DNA of 12,997 nucleotides from SIG673 sp045653945 (GTDB taxonomy: Bacteria > Bacillota > Clostridia > Oscillospirales > CAG-272), in contig JAZOML010000008.1 of assembly GCA_045653945.1 (NCBI GenBank), forward strand, positions 1 through 12,997, in the 5' to 3' direction. Below, one piece after another: positions 12,333-12,997 of this stretch. Position 1 is the first letter of the stretch. Every line of letters starts with the position of its first letter. A model generated the notes under the pieces. It saw only the letters and a program-made list of their open reading frames with translations. It was not told where the DNA came from and ran no database searches. The position numbers and the translations under genes were made by a program.

Positions 12333-12866
12333 ATGTCTAATATCTGGCACGACATTTCGCCAAAAAGAATAAACGCAGAGGATTTTATCTGTGTTGTTGA
12401 AATATCAAAGGGTTCAAAAAAGAAGTATGAGCTTGACAAGGAAACGGGATTCATTATGCTTGACCGTATTCTTTACACCTCGACTCACTATCCCGCAAAC
12501 TACGGCTTTATCCCTCGCACCTACGGTGATGACGGCGACCCTCTCGACGTACTTTTGCTTTGCTCCGAGCCGCTTGAGCCGCTAACCCTTGTAAGAGCAT
12601 ATCCTATCGGTGTTATCTCAATGATTGACAACGGACGTAACGACGAGAAAATTATCGCTATACCGTTTAATGACCCGACCTACAATCAGTACACTAATAT
12701 TGATCAGCTCCCCTCTCACGTTTTTGACGAAATGCGTCATTTCTTCTCGGTTTACAAAAATCTTGAGAACAAGACCACTGCGGTAAACGAGGTAAGCAAT
12801 CGCGACGAGGCGGTAAAGATAATCAAAGCCGCCATTGACAGCTACATCGAAAACTACTGCAAATAG
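12333..12866 (+). CDS. ppa: Inorganic pyrophosphatase, family I
   Basis: This 177-residue cytoplasmic enzyme hydrolyses pyrophosphate to two phosphates, pulling biosynthetic reactions forward. The family I signature DGDPLD is at residues 67-72. Glu23 in VVEISKGSKKKYELD (21-35), YPANYGFIPRTYGDDG (53-68) and the C-terminal HFFSVYKNLE (136-145) also match the soluble Mg-dependent family. The usual catalytic Asp and Lys region is visible as DNGRNDEKIIAI (99-110). Length is normal. The start ATG follows AAGGAA by seven bases, downstream of a perfect promoter, as expected for a constitutive housekeeping gene. A GC-rich palindrome begins at its stop codon. Confidence 0.96.
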   Translation: MSNIWHDISPKRINAEDFICVVEISKGSKKKYELDKETGFIMLDRILYTSTHYPANYGFIPRTYGDDGDPLDVLLLCSEPLEPLTLVRAYPIGVISMIDNGRNDEKIIAIPFNDPTYNQYTNIDQLPSHVFDEMRHFFSVYKNLENKTTAVNEVSNRDEAVKIIKAAIDSYIENYCK

Positions 12867-12900
12867 CAGGCGCGCGCCTGCAGGCGAAAGGCGCTGCCGC
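12866..12900. other. GC-rich palindromic island after ppa
   Basis: A perfect 16-bp palindrome GCAGGCGCGCGCCTGC (12866-12881) overlaps a second, GCCTGCAGGC (12876-12885), and is followed by GGCGCTGCCGC. The base composition is far richer in G and C than the surrounding non-coding DNA. It begins at the last base of the ppa stop codon and precedes the terminator. Confidence 0.6.
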
Positions 12901-12916
12901 GCAACAGCAAATTAAT

Positions 12917-12946
12917 AAAACCGCCCTCTGAACAAGGGCGGTTTTT
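12917..12946 (+). terminator. Terminator of ppa
   Basis: AAAACCGCCCT (12917-12927) pairs with AGGGCGGTTTT (12935-12945) around a seven-base loop, with a T-tract. Confidence 0.9.
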
Positions 12947-12970
12947 CATAGTGTAAATTTTACGCCAAAG

Positions 12971-12997
12971 AAAAACCGAGGTTATTTAAAACCTCGG
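12971..12997 (-). terminator. Terminator at the right edge, probably for a minus-strand gene beyond the window
   Basis: CCGAGGTT (12976-12983) pairs with AACCTCGG (12990-12997). The run of five As at 12971-12975 becomes a U-tract on the minus strand. It probably ends a gene entering from the right that converges on ppa. Confidence 0.65.

Overview
The window looks like ordinary chromosome from an endospore-forming, low-to-mid GC Bacillota, most likely an uncultured gut-type clostridium (inference). The main support is a recognisable SpoIIR (the forespore signalling protein), backed by strong SigA-type promoters (TTGACA, 17 bp, TATAAT), AGGAG ribosome sites, U-tailed terminators, a GTP-type PEP carboxykinase and a BspA-like leucine-rich-repeat protein. 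No phage structural genes, transposase, integrase or CRISPR array are visible.

Layout. 76-1167 (+) is a Gfo/Idh/MocA oxidoreductase. 1304-2080 holds a compact divergent pair: an Ltp-type two-repeat lipoprotein (-) and a 67-residue XRE regulator (+), with two related palindromes in their shared promoter region. 2262-2966 (-) is an SDR reductase, preceded by a 93-residue unknown protein with a C-terminal membrane segment (3046-3327, -). That gene is divergent from spoIIR (3487-4089, +), which has a good SigF-type promoter. A HIT protein (4157-4495, -) and a YfcE-type phosphodiesterase (4619-5071, +) diverge from back-to-back promoters. Next on the minus strand come a zinc-ribbon/membrane/BspA-repeat protein with a TTG start (5127-6101), a helical protein of unknown function (6199-6645), pckG (6760-8550) and rsmA (8690-9529). 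A tRNA-Thr(CGU) (9602-9676), a GH36/raffinose-synthase-like enzyme (9895-11997) and a family I inorganic pyrophosphatase (12333-12866) follow on the plus strand.

Almost every gene has its own promoter and terminator, so this is a run of single-gene units rather than operons. The links between genes are regulatory: the XRE regulator probably controls the lipoprotein and itself, and the terminator of the 93-residue gene overlaps the promoter and ribosome site of the SDR gene.

The two least ordinary items are (a) the XRE/Ltp-lipoprotein pair, which resembles the lipoprotein-plus-repressor part of phage superinfection-exclusion modules, and (b) a small dispersed intergenic element. Two copies of (b) (2178-2230 and 12049-12101) share a two-hairpin layout with compensatory base changes in both stems, a third looser copy lies at 1186-1222, and all three follow a gene in the same orientation relative to its transcription.
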